The translations under genes were made by a program, and so were the position numbers. The notes below the pieces were generated by a model, which made no database searches, was not told the origin of the DNA, and saw only the letters and a list, made by a program, of their open reading frames with translations. From the NCBI RefSeq assembly GCF_015687175.1, contig NZ_JADPQG010000001.1, positions 1,178,001 through 1,242,000 on the forward strand: a stretch of DNA of 64,000 bases, given 5' to 3'. Below are positions 62,509 through 64,000 of the stretch, piece after piece; positions within the stretch are counted from its first letter, which is position 1; each line of letters begins with the position of its first letter. The stretch is from Reinekea sp. G2M2-21. GTDB lineage: Bacteria > Pseudomonadota > Gammaproteobacteria > Pseudomonadales > Natronospirillaceae.

Positions 62509-64000
62509 ATGTCGACTCCAGACGTAACCGAAAACCAGGCGATGGAATTGCCCTTGCTCCCTTTGCGGGATGTTGTTGTGTATCCACACATGGTTATTCC
62601 ATTATTCGTCGGTCGTCAAAAATCTATAGCGGCCTTGCAATATGCTATGGATAACGACAAAAAGATTTTGCTCGTTGCGCAGAAGAATGCTAAAGACGAT
62701 GAGCCAAATCGCTCCGACCTGTATGAAATTGGTACATTGGCAACAGTGCTGCAATTGCTGCGTTTGCCCGACGGTACTGTGAAAGTATTAGTGGAAGGTA
62801 TCGATCGTATTTCCATTCAGGAAATCACAGAAAGCGATGAATTTCTGACCGGTAAAGCTCAGTTGATGGACAATCACCGTCTTAGCGAACGGGAGCAGGA
62901 ATCGCTGGTGCGAATATTAATGGCCCAGTTTGATAAATATGTCCAATTAAGCAAAAAAGTTCCATCGGAAGTGATTACATCACTGAATAACATCGAAGAC
63001 CCAGGCCGTCTATCCGACACTATTGCTTCGCATCTTTCCCTCAAGGTTGAAGAAAAACAGAAAGTTCTGGAGGTTGCAGGTGAGCGCGATCGGATTGAAC
63101 ATTTGCTGACATTGCTCGAGTCTGAGATTGACTTGCTGGAAGTCGAAAAGCGAATTCGCGGGCGTGTTAAAAAGCAGATGGAAAAATCGCAGCGCGAGTA
63201 CTATTTGAATGAGCAGATTAAAGCGATTCAAAAAGAGTTGGGTGATCTGGATGAAAACAACGCCAGTGAAGTTGAAGATCTGACACGAAAAATAGATGAA
63301 TCCGGAATGCCGAAAGAGGCGCAGGAAAAGGCGATGTCGGAGTTGAATAAACTCAAAATGATGTCACCTATGTCGGCCGAAGCGTCAGTTGTGCGTAACT
63401 ATCTGGACTGGATGTTGGGCGTTCCCTGGTCCAAGCGTTCCAGAGTACGTCATGATTTAGCGAAAGCTAAAGAAGTGCTGGAAGCGGATCATTATGGTTT
63501 GGATGAAGTTAAAAAACGGATTCTTGAATACCTTGCTGTGCAACAGCGGGTTAAAAAGGTAAAAGGTCCCGTGCTGTGTCTGGTAGGGCCTCCAGGGGTT
63601 GGTAAAACTTCCTTAGGACAATCTATTGCCAAAGCAACGAATCGCAAATTTGTTCGTATGGCGCTGGGTGGTGTTCGAGATGAATCTGAAATACGGGGGC
63701 ATCGTCGAACCTATATTGGTTCCATGCCCGGCAAAATAGTTCAGAAATTAAGCAAGTCTGGTGTTAAAAATCCGCTGTTTCTGTTAGACGAAATCGATAA
63801 GATGGGTATGGATCACCGTGGGGATCCAGCGTCTGCGTTGCTGGAAGTTCTGGATCCTGAGCAGAACCATACGTTTAATGATCACTATCTGGAAGTCGAT
63901 TATGATTTGTCAGATGTCATGTTTGTTTGTACGTCGAACAGTATGAATATCCCTGGTCCATTGTTAGATCGTATGGAAGTTATCCGGATTCCGGGTTATA
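62509..64000 (+). CDS. lon: Lon ATP-dependent protease (5' part, runs off the window)
   Basis: The first 497 codons of Lon. The N-terminal substrate domain starts [21 protein letters not shown] coiled region (about 190-320) leads to the AAA+ module with [12 protein letters not shown], Walker [21 protein letters not shown] and Walker [14 protein letters not shown]. The C-terminal protease domain is beyond the window. Lon degrades misfolded proteins and regulators such as SulA, encoded at 39.2 kb. GAGGTTTCC precedes the ATG at 62509. Confidence 0.97.
   Translation, partial: MSTPDVTENQAMELPLLPLRDVVVYPHMVIPLFVGRQKSIAALQYAMDNDKKILLVAQKNAKDDEPNRSDLYEIGTLATVLQLLRLPDGTVKVLVEGIDRISIQEITESDEFLTGKAQLMDNHRLSEREQESLVRILMAQFDKYVQLSKKVPSEVITSLNNIEDPGRLSDTIASHLSLKVEEKQKVLEVAGERDRIEHLLTLLESEIDLLEVEKRIRGRVKKQMEKSQREYYLNEQIKAIQKELGDLDENNASEVEDLTRKIDESGMPKEAQEKAMSELNKLKMMSPMSAEASVVRNYLDWMLGVPWSKRSRVRHDLAKAKEVLEADHYGLDEVKKRILEYLAVQQRVKKVKGPVLCLVGPPGVGKTSLGQSIAKATNRKFVRMALGGVRDESEIRGHRRTYIGSMPGKIVQKLSKSGVKNPLFLLDEIDKMGMDHRGDPASALLEVLDPEQNHTFNDHYLEVDYDLSDVMFVCTSNSMNIPGPLLDRMEVIRIPGY

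Overview
The window looks like a chromosomal segment of a marine-type gammaproteobacterium related to Pseudomonas and the Oceanospirillales. Signs of this are a Na+-pumping NADH:quinone reductase with its maturation factors NqrM and ApbE, a FimL-like type IV pilus/cAMP regulator, ThrH, an Fe-S-type CysH, a GacA-uvrC-pgsA-tRNA(Gly,Cys,Leu) block, and the order NAD-GDH, DUF2835, pyrD, rmf, rlmKL. Base composition is moderate and even. I see no insertion sequence, prophage, integron or CRISPR array, so this is mostly core genome with a few accessory or decaying loci.

Layout. 1-4.7 kb: end of the nqr operon (nqrD end, nqrE, nqrF, apbE, nqrM), then sthA. 4.7-7.8 kb: minus-strand Tus-like replication terminator protein, transaldolase and DusA. 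8-11.2 kb: FimL-like protein, SCP2-domain protein, SohB. 11.4-15.2 kb: mltD facing a yafS-like methyltransferase, rnhA and dnaQ; an in-frame amber codon cuts a further LysM repeat off mltD. 15.4-18.1 kb: lexA with tandem SOS boxes, a divergent degenerate alpha/beta-hydrolase and a CPA2 antiporter. 18.4-25.2 kb: tyrosine-type DAHP synthase with two TyrR-like boxes, a TauE-type permease, cysB, cysH, thrH and pabB; the cysH-thrH spacer holds a parS-like palindrome with extra half-sites. 25.3-30.4 kb: DegV protein, a divergent FHA / Ser-Thr kinase pair, and a PIN-PhoH ATPase. 30.5-36 kb: gacA, uvrC, pgsA, then a beta-propeller-type membrane protein gene destroyed almost entirely by in-frame stops, then tRNA-Gly, -Cys and -Leu. 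36.3-39.7 kb: lipase-like hydrolase plus exported protein, aldo/keto reductase, SOS-controlled sulA. 39.8-42.7 kb: cysI with a DUF934 partner, a 36-residue membrane protein and a DUF2970 protein. 42.9-57.3 kb: NAD-GDH, DUF2835, pyrD, rmf, rlmKL, an APH-like kinase, rlmG, YjbQ, trmA, miaE, lpxH, ppiB. 57.3-64 kb: folD, tRNA-Pro/-Arg/-His, then tig, clpP, clpX and the start of lon.

How the genes fit together. Energy metabolism is represented by Na+-NQR with SthA. Assimilatory sulfur reduction is spread over cysB, cysH and cysI-DUF934. The SOS response is seen at lexA, sulA and probably the lexA-divergent hydrolase. RNA modification is rich (dusA, rlmKL, rlmG, trmA, miaE), and protein quality control ends the window (tig-clpP-clpX-lon).

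Most unusual points: a Tus-family gene together with a 12-base Ter-core match 44 kb away; a parS-like site; nonsense codons in mltD and in the gene downstream of pgsA; and a catalytically degenerate hydrolase sharing the lexA control region.
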